Shown here: piece by piece, positions 1 to 8,942 of the stretch
How the letters are laid out: each line of letters opens with the position of its first letter
Numbering within the stretch: position 1 is the first letter of the stretch
Source: Leucobacter sp. L43
GTDB lineage: Bacteria > Actinomycetota > Actinomycetes > Actinomycetales > Microbacteriaceae
Direction of reading: 5' to 3'
NCBI RefSeq assembly: GCF_016597785.1
Contig: NZ_JAENJG010000001.1
Coordinates: forward strand, 1,550,001 to 1,614,000
DNA length: 64,000 nt
The notes under the pieces: generated by a model
Told to the model about the DNA's origin: nothing
Database searches by the model: none
The model's input: only the letters and a program-made list of their open reading frames with translations
Translations under genes and position numbers: made by a program

Positions 1-320
1 TCCGCCTCACCGCTGTTGATGAGGCGCACCGCCTGCGAGACGGCCTCGGCGCCGGAGAGGCACACGGCGTTGAGCGTTATGGCAGGCACTTCGAGGGGGA
101 TCCCCGCGCCCACCGCCGTCTGACGGGCCGGGTTCTGGCCGGCGCCCGCCTGCAGCACCTGGCCGACCACGACCGCGTCCACGTCAGCAGGGGCAACGCC
201 TGCACGGGCGAGTGCCGCACGCACGGCGTGGGCGCCCAGCACGGTAGCCGGCTGCGCGGCGAGCTGTCCGGTGAAACGAGTGAACGGGGTGCGGGCGTAT
301 CCCGCGATGAGTGCGGTCAT
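1..320 (-). CDS. Thiolase (acetyl-CoA acetyltransferase), N-terminal part, cut by window edge
   Basis: The first 106 residues are visible; the gene runs off the left edge. The start region MTALIAGYARTPF and the segment NAVCLSGAEAV, with the predicted acyl-accepting cysteine at about residue 87, are typical of thiolases. The ATG at 318-320 is preceded by GAGGAG about 8 bases upstream on the minus strand. Thiolases of this type condense two acetyl-CoA to acetoacetyl-CoA or run in reverse in beta-oxidation. It could feed the mevalonate operon near 48 kb, but it is not adjacent, so a catabolic role is equally open. Confidence 0.85.
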   Translation of the reverse strand, partial: MTALIAGYARTPFTRFTGQLAAQPATVLGAHAVRAALARAGVAPADVDAVVVGQVLQAGAGQNPARQTAVGAGIPLEVPAITLNAVCLSGAEAVSQAVRLINSGEA

Positions 321-442
321 CGGCTGGCTCCTCGGTGGTCGAACGGGGTGCATCCATCATCGCGCACCAGCGGAGCCGCGGCACCTGCGCACCTGCACGG
401 GCGGAGGGCTTCACGGTGTGCACGATGGTCGCGCCAGGGCTT

Positions 443-481
443 GGGCTCGGGATCGGGCTCGGGCTCGGGCTCGGGCTCGGG
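443..481 (+). repeat. Tandem hexamer GGGCTC repeat upstream of the HNH gene
   Basis: About six imperfect copies of GGGCTC lie in the intergenic stretch between the divergent thiolase and DUF222-HNH genes; one unit is GGGATC. Such short tandem repeats are prone to length change by slippage. The repeat lies about 40 bases before the chosen HNH start. Confidence 0.7.
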
Positions 482-519
482 CGATCGTGAATGTCGGTGG
501 TTGCCGGTTGACTGGGGTC

Positions 520-2016
520 ATGTTCTCCCTCACGATCGGCAGCATCCCGGCGGAGGTGACAGACGCGCCCGCTGATGCGGTGGCTGATGCGAGTCTGTCG
601 CTTGGACAGGTCGTGAACCTGCTCGAGCAGATGGAGTATCGGCAGCGCGCCCTCGACGCGTTCAGGTACGAGCTCATGGCGGTCGCGGTGCAGATGGCGA
701 CCGGTGCCGCGCGTTCCGGCTCCGCGCCCGCCGGCGAGAACGAGCTCGCCTACCGCTCGGTGCGGGCGGAGCTCGCGACCGCGTTGAACGTGAGCGAGCG
801 CGCGGTGCAAGCCCAGATGGGTGCGGCGTGGTCGCTGCGATACGACTACGGGATGACGCATCAGATTCTCGCGGCTGGCGAGATCTCGGCCGCGCACGCG
901 CGCGTGATCGCGGATGCCGGGCGACGTCTCGGCGTCGGGGCTGCTCCTGAAGTCGTCGCGAGGCGGGAGGCGTATCAGGCGGAGGTGCTCGAGTACGCGC
1001 GTCGGGAGTCGGTGAACCGGCTTCGTCCGATCGCGCGCAGGATCGCCGAGCAGTACGCCGGCGACACCCTCGACGAGCGGCACCACGAGGAGGTGCGCAG
1101 GCGTCGAGTAGTCGTGCAGGAGCGCGAGGACGGGATGTCCGATCTGCTGGCGTATCTGCCCACCGCGGAGGCGTACGCGATACACGACCGGTTGACGCGG
1201 ATCGCCCGCGAAGTCGAGCGCAGCGAGCGAGCAGGGTTGGCCGAGCGGGCTGCGTCGGCCGAGCGGGCTGGACGGCATGAGCGTGACGGGGGCGCCGAGC
1301 GGGGCCAGCGGGCGGCGGCGGAATCTTCGGCGCGACGCTCGCGCGATGAGATTCGGGCCGATGCATTCGCCGAACTTCTCCTCGGCTCAGACGCGAGCGC
1401 TGTGACCTCGTGTGCGAGCAGCGAAGCGATACGGGCTCGGGTGCAGGTCATCGTGCCCGTCACGGCACTCGCCCCCTCCCGCCGGAGCGCTGCTCCTGTG
1501 GCAGAGCTCGTCGGAGCGGGGCCCATCCCGCTCGCCTCTGCCAGGAACCTCGCAGCGGCGACGCCGGTTTGGGAGCGGGTGACGGTGGATGCGGAATCGG
1601 GTTCGGTGCTCCAGGTCGATCGCTACCGTCCAAGCGAAGCGATGAAGCGCCGACTCGGCGCCCGCGATCAGCACTGCCGGTTCCCGGGGTGCCGTGTGCC
1701 GGTCGCGCGGTGCGATCTCGACCACACCGTCGACGCGGCCCTCGGCGGCCCGACCTCGACGGCGAACCTCGCGCACCTGTGCCGTGGCCATCACGTGCTC
1801 AAGCACCACTCCGAATGGGCCGTACGCCAGAAGAACGATGGTGAACTGCACTGGACCAGCCCCACGGGCAGGCGCTACGTCGACCGACCCCCGAGTCGTG
1901 TGAGGTTTATAGAGACCGGGCCACCGGGGCCGATGCGACGAATCGAACGCCGAGAACCCGAGCGTGAACGCAGAGAACCCGAGCATGAACGAGACTTCGC
2001 GCGTCACCCGTTCTGA
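520..2016 (+). CDS. DUF222 domain protein with C-terminal HNH endonuclease motif
   Basis: This 498-residue protein has the layout of the actinobacterial DUF222/13E12-type HNH family: a long helical N-terminal domain, an arginine- and glutamate-rich low-complexity linker around residues 230-280, and an HNH nuclease near the C terminus. The HNH part starts at about residue 385 (HCRFPGC), continues with CDLDHT near residue 401 and ends with LCRGHHVLKHH. These cysteines and histidines match the metal-binding and catalytic pattern. The reading frame is open further upstream to 271, but that part would translate the hexamer repeat; the ATG at 520 is the best match to family length. These multicopy genes have no settled role. 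Confidence 0.85.
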   Translation: MFSLTIGSIPAEVTDAPADAVADASLSLGQVVNLLEQMEYRQRALDAFRYELMAVAVQMATGAARSGSAPAGENELAYRSVRAELATALNVSERAVQAQMGAAWSLRYDYGMTHQILAAGEISAAHARVIADAGRRLGVGAAPEVVARREAYQAEVLEYARRESVNRLRPIARRIAEQYAGDTLDERHHEEVRRRRVVVQEREDGMSDLLAYLPTAEAYAIHDRLTRIAREVERSERAGLAERAASAERAGRHERDGGAERGQRAAAESSARRSRDEIRADAFAELLLGSDASAVTSCASSEAIRARVQVIVPVTALAPSRRSAAPVAELVGAGPIPLASARNLAAATPVWERVTVDAESGSVLQVDRYRPSEAMKRRLGARDQHCRFPGCRVPVARCDLDHTVDAALGGPTSTANLAHLCRGHHVLKHHSEWAVRQKNDGELHWTSPTGRRYVDRPPSRVRFIETGPPGPMRRIERREPERERREPEHERDFARHPF

Positions 2017-2088
2017 CGCGGCCCCTAACACTGCGCATCTTCATTCCCATCATCAGGGCTACCGAGCATCCCAGCGCCTAGCACCCGA

Positions 2089-3483
2089 GTGTCCAGTGCC
2101 CCTGTAGCCCCTAGTGTGGGTCGAGTGAGCCCGAACGCAGCACCGAGCCCCCCTGGCGAGCGCTCCTCCGGAACAGCACCGCGGACCGCCGCCGGGCACC
2201 GCCGACGCGCGGGGCGAGTCATCGGAATCGGTGCAGGATCCCTCGCAATCGTGCTCGCGGCAGGCTACGCCGTCGTCTGCGCCATCGCTCCGCTGCCAGA
2301 ACCGGTGGTGACGTTGGACGCACCCGCGGCGGTCACGATCTCGGCCGACGATGCCGACGTGCGACGGGCGGTCGATGCCGAGCCGGAGCCGACCGCGATC
2401 GGATGGCTGCACGACGACGAGATCTGGACGAACACGCAGCGCCCGGCGCCGATCGCGAGCATCTCGAAGCTCGTCACCGTGCTCGTCGCGCTCGATGCAG
2501 CACCCGTGGCTGCGGGCGCCGATGGGCCGACGCACGTCTGGACGGCCGAGGACGCCGCGCGGCAGGCACGGTACGTCGCAGATGACGGCGTCGCGTTTCC
2601 CATACCCGTCGGCACCGAGGTGACCGCGCGTCAGATGCTGCAGCTCGCGCTCGTACCGTCGGCGAACGACTTCGCAGCTGCCTACGCGTACTCGGTGTTC
2701 GGCGACAATGATGCGTTTCTCGCCGCGGTCCGGGCCTGGCAGGACCGCGAAGGTCTCGCATCGCTCTCGCTGTTCGAGCCGACCGGTATGGACGAGCGCA
2801 ATGCGGCCTCCGCGTCCGACGTGCTGCGCCTCGCGCGCCTCGCGCTCGCGAACGACACGGTCGCCGAGATCGTCGCGATGCCGCAGGTCTCCCTTCCATG
2901 GGGCATCGGCACCGTGGAGAACACGAACCCGCTGTACGGAGCGCTCGACGGTGTGATCGGCATGAAGACCGGGCGCACGAGTGTCGCCGGCTACAACCTC
3001 GCGGCGGCGCGCACGAGCGATGCGCTGGGTCGCGACGTCGTCCAGCTCGCGGTCGTGCTGGGCCGAGCGACGGCCGAGGATCGCCTGAGCGCGAGCCTCA
3101 GCATGTTCTCCGCGCTGGACGCCGCGCCCGCACGCACGCAGATCGTGGCGCACGACGAGCGGGTCGGCACGGCGAGAACGGTCGACGGCGTCGAGATCCC
3201 GATCCTGATATCGGGCGACGGCGCCGAAGTCGTGCTCCTCCCCGGAGAAGCCGCAGAGCGAACGGTCGCCCTGGAGACGGGCGGGTTCACCGAGGCCGGC
3301 GCGCCGGATGCCGGACTCACGGGGGCCGATGCCGAAGCCGGGCGACGAGTGGGCATCCTGCACCTCTCGGGCCCCACCGAATCCGACGAGCGCGCCTTCG
3401 ACGTCGTCACGGGTGCCGCGATCACCGCGCCCGACTACGGCTGGCGCCTCACGCACCCCCGCGAGCTCTTCACCTGGAGCTGA
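2089..3483 (+). CDS. D-alanyl-D-alanine carboxypeptidase, serine type, membrane anchored
   Basis: The 464-residue product has an N-terminal proline-rich stretch, a single hydrophobic segment at about residues 44-66 and an extracytoplasmic penicillin-binding-protein domain. The three active-site motifs are present: SISK (nucleophile S124, K127), SAN at 191-193 and KTG at 293-295. This is the S11 carboxypeptidase pattern, which trims the terminal D-alanine of peptidoglycan stem peptides. The GTG at 2089 is the proposed start; GTG codons at 2116 and 2125 are alternatives. The C-terminal region after about residue 340 shows little recognisable beyond extended, acidic sequence. Confidence 0.85.
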   Translation: MSSAPVAPSVGRVSPNAAPSPPGERSSGTAPRTAAGHRRRAGRVIGIGAGSLAIVLAAGYAVVCAIAPLPEPVVTLDAPAAVTISADDADVRRAVDAEPEPTAIGWLHDDEIWTNTQRPAPIASISKLVTVLVALDAAPVAAGADGPTHVWTAEDAARQARYVADDGVAFPIPVGTEVTARQMLQLALVPSANDFAAAYAYSVFGDNDAFLAAVRAWQDREGLASLSLFEPTGMDERNAASASDVLRLARLALANDTVAEIVAMPQVSLPWGIGTVENTNPLYGALDGVIGMKTGRTSVAGYNLAAARTSDALGRDVVQLAVVLGRATAEDRLSASLSMFSALDAAPARTQIVAHDERVGTARTVDGVEIPILISGDGAEVVLLPGEAAERTVALETGGFTEAGAPDAGLTGADAEAGRRVGILHLSGPTESDERAFDVVTGAAITAPDYGWRLTHPRELFTWS

Positions 3484-3534
3484 GCCGGGCCCAGATCCGG
3501 GCCATTGCAGAACGGGGAATCGACCCCAACGACC

Positions 3535-4800
3535 TCAATCGAGCAGCGCGCCACCGGCGAGCCGGCGCACGACGCCGGTGAGATGGTCGACTCCCGCGAC
3601 GAGATCGGCTTCCTCCGTGAACTCGTCGAGGCTGTGGGAGATGCCCGCGACGCTCGGCACGAAGAGCATGACGGTCGGCACCGTGTCCTTCATGTTGGTC
3701 GAGTCGTGCCCGGCGACCGTCATCACGCGATCATGGGTGAGACCGAGCTCCTCCGCGACCTCACGGGCGAGCTCGACGCCGGCTTCGGGGTACGGGTTCT
3801 GATCCCAGCTGTGCTCGGCCGTGACGGCGATCTCCACGCGATCCTCGCGCTGCACCCGCTCGATCGTGCGCTGCAGCGAGGCATGGGCCTCCCGGATCAC
3901 GTCGGCGCTCGGCGAGCGCAGGTCGAGCAGCAACCGCACCTCACTGGCGACGACCACGGGCGAGTTGGGATACACGTTGAGCTCGCCGCACGCGGTGTGC
4001 AGCGCGCCCGGCTCGAACTCGTCGACGAGCTCGCGCGCCGCCACGACGAGCCTGGCCGCGCCGAGCAGGGCGTCGCGCCGATCGACCATCAGCGTCGACC
4101 CGCTGTGCGCCTGCGCCCCGGTCACCGTGAATTCGAACTTGTGCGCCGCCCACGTCGCATTCACGAGACCGATCGTGACGCCGTCCTCCTCCATGCTCCG
4201 GCCCTGCTGCACATGGATCTCGGCGTACGAGGCGACCTCGCGGCCCGAGTCGCCTCCGAATACGTCACCGGCGCCACGTTCCCCGATCGCATCGAGGGCG
4301 TCGCCGACCGTCACCCCTCGCGGATCGGTCGTCGCGAGCGCTGCGTCGAGCGGCATCTTGCCGGTGAACACCGAACTGCCCATCATCGATGGCTTGAAGC
4401 GCGACCCCTCCTCGTTGAACCAGTTGACGACCGCGAGATTCACACGGGCAGCCGACGGATCGGCACGAAGCTCATCGGCCACGCGGAAGCACGCGTGGGC
4501 CGACGCCATCACGCCGAAGGCGCCGTCGAAGCGGCCGGCGGTCGGCTGCGAGTCCAGGTGCGACCCGGTCAGCACGTAGGGCGCACCGGGCACGAGTTCC
4601 AGCAGCCCGAACTGGTTGCCGGCCGCGTCGCGCTCGACCGTGAATCCGTGCTGCTCGAGCAGCTGCGCGAACCAGGCGCGCTGCTCTCCGTCGGCTGCGG
4701 TCGCGGCCTGCCGGTCGACGCCGTTCGTGCCCGGCACGGCACCGAAGCGCGAGTGCACGGCCCAGTCTGCGAGGAATGCGTCATCGAGGTGCTGCGTCAT
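3535..4800 (-). CDS. M20-family N-carbamoyl-L-amino-acid hydrolase / allantoate amidohydrolase type
   Basis: The protein belongs to the hydantoinase/carbamoylase branch of M20 metal-dependent amidases, which open N-carbamoyl amino acids or ureides such as allantoate to release ammonia and CO2. Diagnostic segments are GSHLDSQPTAGRFDGAFG, NEEGSRFKPSMMGS (metal ligands), QAHSGSTLMVDRRDALL in the dimerisation domain, and GHDSTNM followed by FVPSVAGISHS. At about 421 residues it is the normal length. The ATG at 4800 is chosen; a GTG at 4827 in the same frame is possible. It lies 49 bases behind the TPP-enzyme gene and is the last gene of module A. The exact carbamoyl substrate cannot be read from sequence. 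Confidence 0.85.
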   Translation of the reverse strand: MTQHLDDAFLADWAVHSRFGAVPGTNGVDRQAATAADGEQRAWFAQLLEQHGFTVERDAAGNQFGLLELVPGAPYVLTGSHLDSQPTAGRFDGAFGVMASAHACFRVADELRADPSAARVNLAVVNWFNEEGSRFKPSMMGSSVFTGKMPLDAALATTDPRGVTVGDALDAIGERGAGDVFGGDSGREVASYAEIHVQQGRSMEEDGVTIGLVNATWAAHKFEFTVTGAQAHSGSTLMVDRRDALLGAARLVVAARELVDEFEPGALHTACGELNVYPNSPVVVASEVRLLLDLRSPSADVIREAHASLQRTIERVQREDRVEIAVTAEHSWDQNPYPEAGVELAREVAEELGLTHDRVMTVAGHDSTNMKDTVPTVMLFVPSVAGISHSLDEFTEEADLVAGVDHLTGVVRRLAGGALLD

Positions 4801-4849
4801 GGTCGTCTCTGTTCTCTCGTTCTTCACTGTCGTCTGCTGCGCGCGTGCC

Positions 4850-6532
4850 TCAGGCCGCGATCTCGTCGGATGCCGGTGGCATCACCCTGTCCGAGATCAG
4901 CACGTGTATCAATGCAGGAGCATCTCCCGCGAGTGCGCGATCCAGCGCCCCCGCAAAATCCTCTGTGGCCTCGACGCGCTCACCGTGCCCTCCGAACGAC
5001 CGCATCCAGGCCGCGAAGTCGGGATTCGCCATCCGCGTGCCCGACGGTCGACCCGGATAGTGCCGCTCCTGATGCTGCACGATCGTCCCGTAGATCCCGT
5101 TGTCGACCACGATCACCAGCGGCTTCCCGCCGTGCGCGACCGCGGTCGCGAGCTCCTGCCCGTTCATCATGAAATCGCCGTCGCCGCACACCGCGACCGC
5201 ACGTCGATCGGGAAACACGAGTGAGGCCGCGACGGCCGCCGGAACGGCGAGGCCCATCGCGCCGTTGCGCGCGCCCACGAGGCTCGCCGGGGTCAGGTGC
5301 TTCACGAACCGGTGCGCCCAGATCGTCGCGTTCCCCGCGCCGAAGGTGAGCACCGCCTCGCCCCGCAGCCGCTCGTCGAGCTCGCCGAAGGCGACGCCGA
5401 GGTCGACGCCCGGATTCTCGACATCTGCCGGGATCCCCGAAGCGCCGGCGACACCGGGCACCGACGCGTCAGGTCGATGCGCCGCGAACCGCGCCTGAGC
5501 CACTGACCGGTCTCGCATCCACGAATCGTCGCGGTCGCCGCGAACTGCAGCGGCATCGACACCGGAGAGCGCCTTCGTGAAGGCCTCCGGCGTTGCGAGC
5601 AGGTGCTGATCGAGTCGCCCCGCATGCATCGTCGCCTCGGGGTCGACGCCGACGAGCACGGTCTCCGCATCGAATCCGAGTCGGTATCCGTCGCTCATCA
5701 CGTCGGATCGACCGCACCCGACGAACACGAGGAGGTCTGCCTCCGCATACCCGGCAGCGACCGCATCCGCGCGGCCGTACCCGAGCCAGCCCGCCCACGC
5801 GGCTCCGGTGTGCGGCACCGCGTCGTACGCACGCCAATCCGCGAACACTGGGACGCCTGCGGATTCGGCGAAAGCGAGCACCTCTCGGCCAGCTCCTGCA
5901 TGCCAGCCGTCACCTCCGACCACGAACGCCGGGCGCTCGGCGCGGGCGATCCGTTCACCGAGCTCCTCGATCTCGGCACGTGACGGCTGCGGGTTCGGGG
6001 AGGCGATCCGCCCACTCGGCGCAGCCTCGGTCACGTGCACGAGCACGTCCTCCGGCAACCCGACCACGACCGGACCGGGGCGGCCGGAGGCCGCGACCCG
6101 CATGGCCTCCGCCACGAGCTCCCCCGCACGATCGGCGTCGTCGATCGTGAGCACCCGCTTCGCGGTCGACCCGAACCATCCGGTGAGACTGAACTCCTGG
6201 AACGAGTCCCGCTCACGGTCGGCCACCGGAATGAGCCCGACGAACAGCACCAGAGGGGTCGCGTCCTGCCACGCCGTGTGGATCGCGATCATCGCGTTCG
6301 ACGCCCCCGGGCCGCGCGTCACCATCGCGATCCCCGGCACGCCGGTCAGGCGCCCCTCGGCGAGCGCCATGAACCCCGCACCGCCCTCCTGCCGACACAC
6401 GACCGTCTCGATCGACGAATCGTGCAGACCGTCGAGCACGTCCAGGTAGCTCTCCCCTGGCACTGCGTAGACACGGGAGACCCCGTGCTGCTCGAGCGTG
6501 CGAACGATGAGATGACCGGCCGACTGCGACAT
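4850..6532 (-). CDS. Thiamine-pyrophosphate-dependent enzyme, acetolactate-synthase-like, copy A
   Basis: A 560-residue member of the TPP decarboxylase/carboligase superfamily with the usual three domains. The cofactor-activating glutamate is present at residue 49 (CRQEGGAG), so this is not a glyoxylate carboligase, where valine replaces it. The TPP-magnesium motif starts at about residue 449 with GDGDFMMNGQE and ends in VVDN. It has the same length as the copy at 11898-13580 and aligns with it without gaps at roughly 85% identity by eye. A strong ribosome site, GGAAGGAT, precedes the ATG and is shared with copy B. The genes around it (carbamoyl hydrolase, RraA-like aldolase, RidA) suggest decarboxylation or carboligation of a 2-keto acid; true acetolactate synthase of valine biosynthesis is unlikely here. 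Confidence 0.85.
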   Translation of the reverse strand: MSQSAGHLIVRTLEQHGVSRVYAVPGESYLDVLDGLHDSSIETVVCRQEGGAGFMALAEGRLTGVPGIAMVTRGPGASNAMIAIHTAWQDATPLVLFVGLIPVADRERDSFQEFSLTGWFGSTAKRVLTIDDADRAGELVAEAMRVAASGRPGPVVVGLPEDVLVHVTEAAPSGRIASPNPQPSRAEIEELGERIARAERPAFVVGGDGWHAGAGREVLAFAESAGVPVFADWRAYDAVPHTGAAWAGWLGYGRADAVAAGYAEADLLVFVGCGRSDVMSDGYRLGFDAETVLVGVDPEATMHAGRLDQHLLATPEAFTKALSGVDAAAVRGDRDDSWMRDRSVAQARFAAHRPDASVPGVAGASGIPADVENPGVDLGVAFGELDERLRGEAVLTFGAGNATIWAHRFVKHLTPASLVGARNGAMGLAVPAAVAASLVFPDRRAVAVCGDGDFMMNGQELATAVAHGGKPLVIVVDNGIYGTIVQHQERHYPGRPSGTRMANPDFAAWMRSFGGHGERVEATEDFAGALDRALAGDAPALIHVLISDRVMPPASDEIAA

Positions 6533-6580
6533 ACGATAATCCTTCCAAAAACGGTGTGAGTGAGACTGTGAAGTCCGGGG

Positions 6581-7213
6581 TCAGGGGCCGATCGGGAGCA
6601 GGGACGCGAGCGATTCGCCCGCGGCGATCCGCGCGAGCAGCTCGGGCTCGTCGCGATCCGATGCCTGAGCCGCGCTGAGCACCTCCGGGTCGATGCGGCC
6701 GCCCGGGAGGACGAGCACGCCGTGCGCGTCGCCGAGCACGAGGTCCCCGGTCGACACGGGCACGCCGCCGATGACGACGGGCTGGTCGACAGCGCTTCCC
6801 GCCAGTGCGCCGGTGCGTTTCGTCGTTCGAGCGGTGAGCCCGGTCGCGTACACGGCGAGCCGATCCTGCGTCTCGCGCAGCGCCTGGACGTCGGTGACCG
6901 GACCGTCGACCACGATGCCGACCGCACCCTGCGCGATCGCAGCTCGCGCGGTGACGGCTCCGACGGGCGCGTGCGCACCGCCCGCGACCCGGATCACGAG
7001 CACCTCGCCGGGCCGGGCTGCGAGAAGCGCTCGGTTCACCTCGTACGCGTCGGGTTCGCGCAGGTCGAGGGTCCTCGCGAAACCGACGAGTTGCGGGCTC
7101 CGCGTGACCGGATGCACCCGGGGGTCGACGAACCCGTCTTCGATGAAGTGGCCGAGCGTCGGCAGCTCGACCTCGCGCAGAGCGTCGAGAAGCTGAGCGT
7201 GCTCGAGCGTCAT
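6581..7213 (-). CDS. RraA-like / HMG-aldolase family protein
   Basis: This 210-residue protein has the RraA/4-hydroxy-4-methyl-2-oxoglutarate aldolase fold, with GAVTARAAIAQGAVGIVVDG at its centre. Family members cleave 4-carboxy-4-hydroxy-2-oxoacids or decarboxylate oxaloacetate with a divalent metal. The family motif DGxxRD reads DGPVTD here: the metal-binding Asp is kept but the substrate-binding Arg is Thr, so substrate or reaction may differ. The start overlaps the RidA stop as ATGA, so the two are translationally coupled. The gene is 48 bases upstream of TPP enzyme copy A. Confidence 0.75.
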   Translation of the reverse strand: MTLEHAQLLDALREVELPTLGHFIEDGFVDPRVHPVTRSPQLVGFARTLDLREPDAYEVNRALLAARPGEVLVIRVAGGAHAPVGAVTARAAIAQGAVGIVVDGPVTDVQALRETQDRLAVYATGLTARTTKRTGALAGSAVDQPVVIGGVPVSTGDLVLGDAHGVLVLPGGRIDPEVLSAAQASDRDEPELLARIAAGESLASLLPIGP

Positions 7214-7593
7214 GCGACGACCTCGGGCACCACCGCGACGCACTCGATCTCGAGCGCGATCTCCCAGATCGACACGCAGACCGTCGTCCTCGCGGGCAGG
7301 TCGTCGGTGAAGTACCGCGCGTACACGCGGTTGAACGGTTCGCGCTGCTCCGGAGATGTCAGGTAGGCGTTGACTTTGACGACGTGCTGCAGGCCGCTTC
7401 CCGCCGCAGCGAGCACTGAGACGAGGTTCTCGAGGCAGCGCGCCACCTGGTCTTCGAAATCGTCCGGCGCGGAGCCGTCTGCGCCGAAGGGCACCTGGCC
7501 CGTCGTGAAGACGAAGCCGTTGGCGACGACCGCCTGCGAATACGGACCCAGCACCGGGGCGAGCCCCGGTGCTGCGCTGATCCGCCGGATCAC
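7210..7593 (-). CDS. RidA/YjgF family enamine/imine deaminase
   Basis: A 127-residue RidA-type protein. Visible features are LGPYSQAVVANGFVFTTGQV near the N terminus and the C-terminal block with ARTTVCV and EIECVAVV, which supply the conserved arginine and glutamate of active imine deaminases. RidA proteins hydrolyse reactive 2-aminoacrylate-like enamines/imines to 2-keto acids. The GTG start at 7591-7593 overlaps the stop of the transporter gene (GTGA), and its stop overlaps the next start. In this operon it may be a pathway enzyme that turns an imine into the keto acid used by the TPP enzyme; that is inference. Confidence 0.85.
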   Translation of the reverse strand: MIRRISAAPGLAPVLGPYSQAVVANGFVFTTGQVPFGADGSAPDDFEDQVARCLENLVSVLAAAGSGLQHVVKVNAYLTSPEQREPFNRVYARYFTDDLPARTTVCVSIWEIALEIECVAVVPEVVA

Positions 7594-8942
7594 GGCGCGA
7601 CGTCCACGCTGGTGGTCGCTTCCACCCGGTCGATGTTCTTCTGGCTGTTCTCCCCCAGCAAGAAGAGCGCCACGAACGACAGCCCTGCTGAGGCGGCGAT
7701 GTACCAGGCGATCGAATCGCTCTGCCCGGTCAGGTTGAGGAGCCACACGGTCACGGCGGGGGTGATCGCCGAGCCCAGCAATCCCGAGAGCATGTATGCC
7801 ACGGACAGCCCCGAATACCGCACCTTCGCTCCGAACAGTTCGGCGAGGAAGGTGGCGATCGGCCCGTAGTTCGCCGAGAAGGCGATCATCATCAGGCCGT
7901 ACGCGAGGAACACGGCCGCGGGGTTGCCCGTGTTCAGCAACCAGAAGAATGGGAACGCGAGCAGGGCCTCAGCAGCGATCCCCGCGGCGATGATCGGCTT
8001 GCGTCCGACTCGGTCGGAGAGCCGCCCGAAGAACGGGATGAAGAAGATGCCGAGCAGGCAGGCGACGAGCACGACCCAGAGCATGAGGTTCGCGGAGTAC
8101 CCCTGCTCGCTCGTGCCGTAGTTCACTCCGGATGCGACCATGAGCGTGAAGCTCGAACCGGTCGACAGTGTCGCCACACCGCCGAGGATGACCTGCTTCC
8201 AGTAGTGGCGCATGAGGTAGGCGAACGGGAGCTTCGCCTTGGCGCCCTGTTCGCGCACCTGCTGGAAGCTCGGCGTCTCCTCGATGTTGAGTCGGATGTA
8301 GATGCCGACCGCGACGAGCAGCACCGATGCGATGAACGGAACGCGCCAGCCCCACGTGTACAGCGCTTCCGTCGACACCGTCGCCGTGACGATGAGGAAG
8401 GCGACGTTCGCGAGGAGCGTTCCGAACGGGACGCCCACCTGGACGAGCGATCCGTACCAGCCGCGGCGCTCCTGGGGAGCGTGCTCGACGGTCATCAGGA
8501 CAGCGCCGCCCCATTCACCGCCGAGCGCGAGGCCCTGGATGATGCGCAGCGTCAGGAGGATGAACGGCGCCGCGATGCCGATCGTCGCGAAGTCGGGCAC
8601 GAGACCGATGGCGAGCGTTGCGCCGCCCATGGTCAGCAGCGAGATGAGGAGCATCGATTTGCGCCCCAGACGATCGCCGAAGTGGCCGAAGAGGATCGCG
8701 CCGAGGGTGCGCGCGACGTAGGCGGCGGCGAACGTGAGGAAGGAGAGGATCGTTCCGACCGCCGGGGGCAGATCGGGGAAGAACACCTGATTGAAGACGA
8801 GCGCGGAAGCGGTTCCGAAGAGGAACAGGTCGTACCACTCGACCGTCGTGCCGATGACGCTCGCGGTGGCGATCTTCCTCATCTTGGATTGGTCCAGTCG
8901 TGCGCTGCGGACTTCCGTGTCCTGAGCGGGCGTCGTAGTCAT
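7590..8942 (-). CDS. MFS transporter, metabolite:H+ symporter (MHS) family, copy A
   Basis: A 450-residue transporter with about twelve hydrophobic segments. IGTTVEWYDLFLFGTASALV at the first helix, GHFGDRLGRKSML in the loop between helices 2 and 3 and GGEWGGAVLM in helix 5 are signatures of the MHS group (ProP, KgtP and ShiA relatives), which import organic acids or betaines with protons. The ATG at 8942 has AGGAGA 5 bases upstream. It is the first gene of the module A operon and is divergent from the PucR-type gene, so it probably imports the inducer or substrate. Confidence 0.85.
   Translation of the reverse strand: MTTTPAQDTEVRSARLDQSKMRKIATASVIGTTVEWYDLFLFGTASALVFNQVFFPDLPPAVGTILSFLTFAAAYVARTLGAILFGHFGDRLGRKSMLLISLLTMGGATLAIGLVPDFATIGIAAPFILLTLRIIQGLALGGEWGGAVLMTVEHAPQERRGWYGSLVQVGVPFGTLLANVAFLIVTATVSTEALYTWGWRVPFIASVLLVAVGIYIRLNIEETPSFQQVREQGAKAKLPFAYLMRHYWKQVILGGVATLSTGSSFTLMVASGVNYGTSEQGYSANLMLWVVLVACLLGIFFIPFFGRLSDRVGRKPIIAAGIAAEALLAFPFFWLLNTGNPAAVFLAYGLMMIAFSANYGPIATFLAELFGAKVRYSGLSVAYMLSGLLGSAITPAVTVWLLNLTGQSDSIAWYIAASAGLSFVALFLLGENSQKNIDRVEATTSVDVAP

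Noticed and set aside
3505..5172. Long plus-strand open frame antisense to the M20 hydrolase and TPP enzyme
   Set aside because: It is rich in Arg, His and Asp with no family pattern, while the minus strand encodes two clear enzymes; high GC keeps antisense frames open.
4850..6532. TPP enzyme as glyoxylate carboligase
   Set aside because: The activating glutamate (E49) is present; glyoxylate carboligase has valine there.
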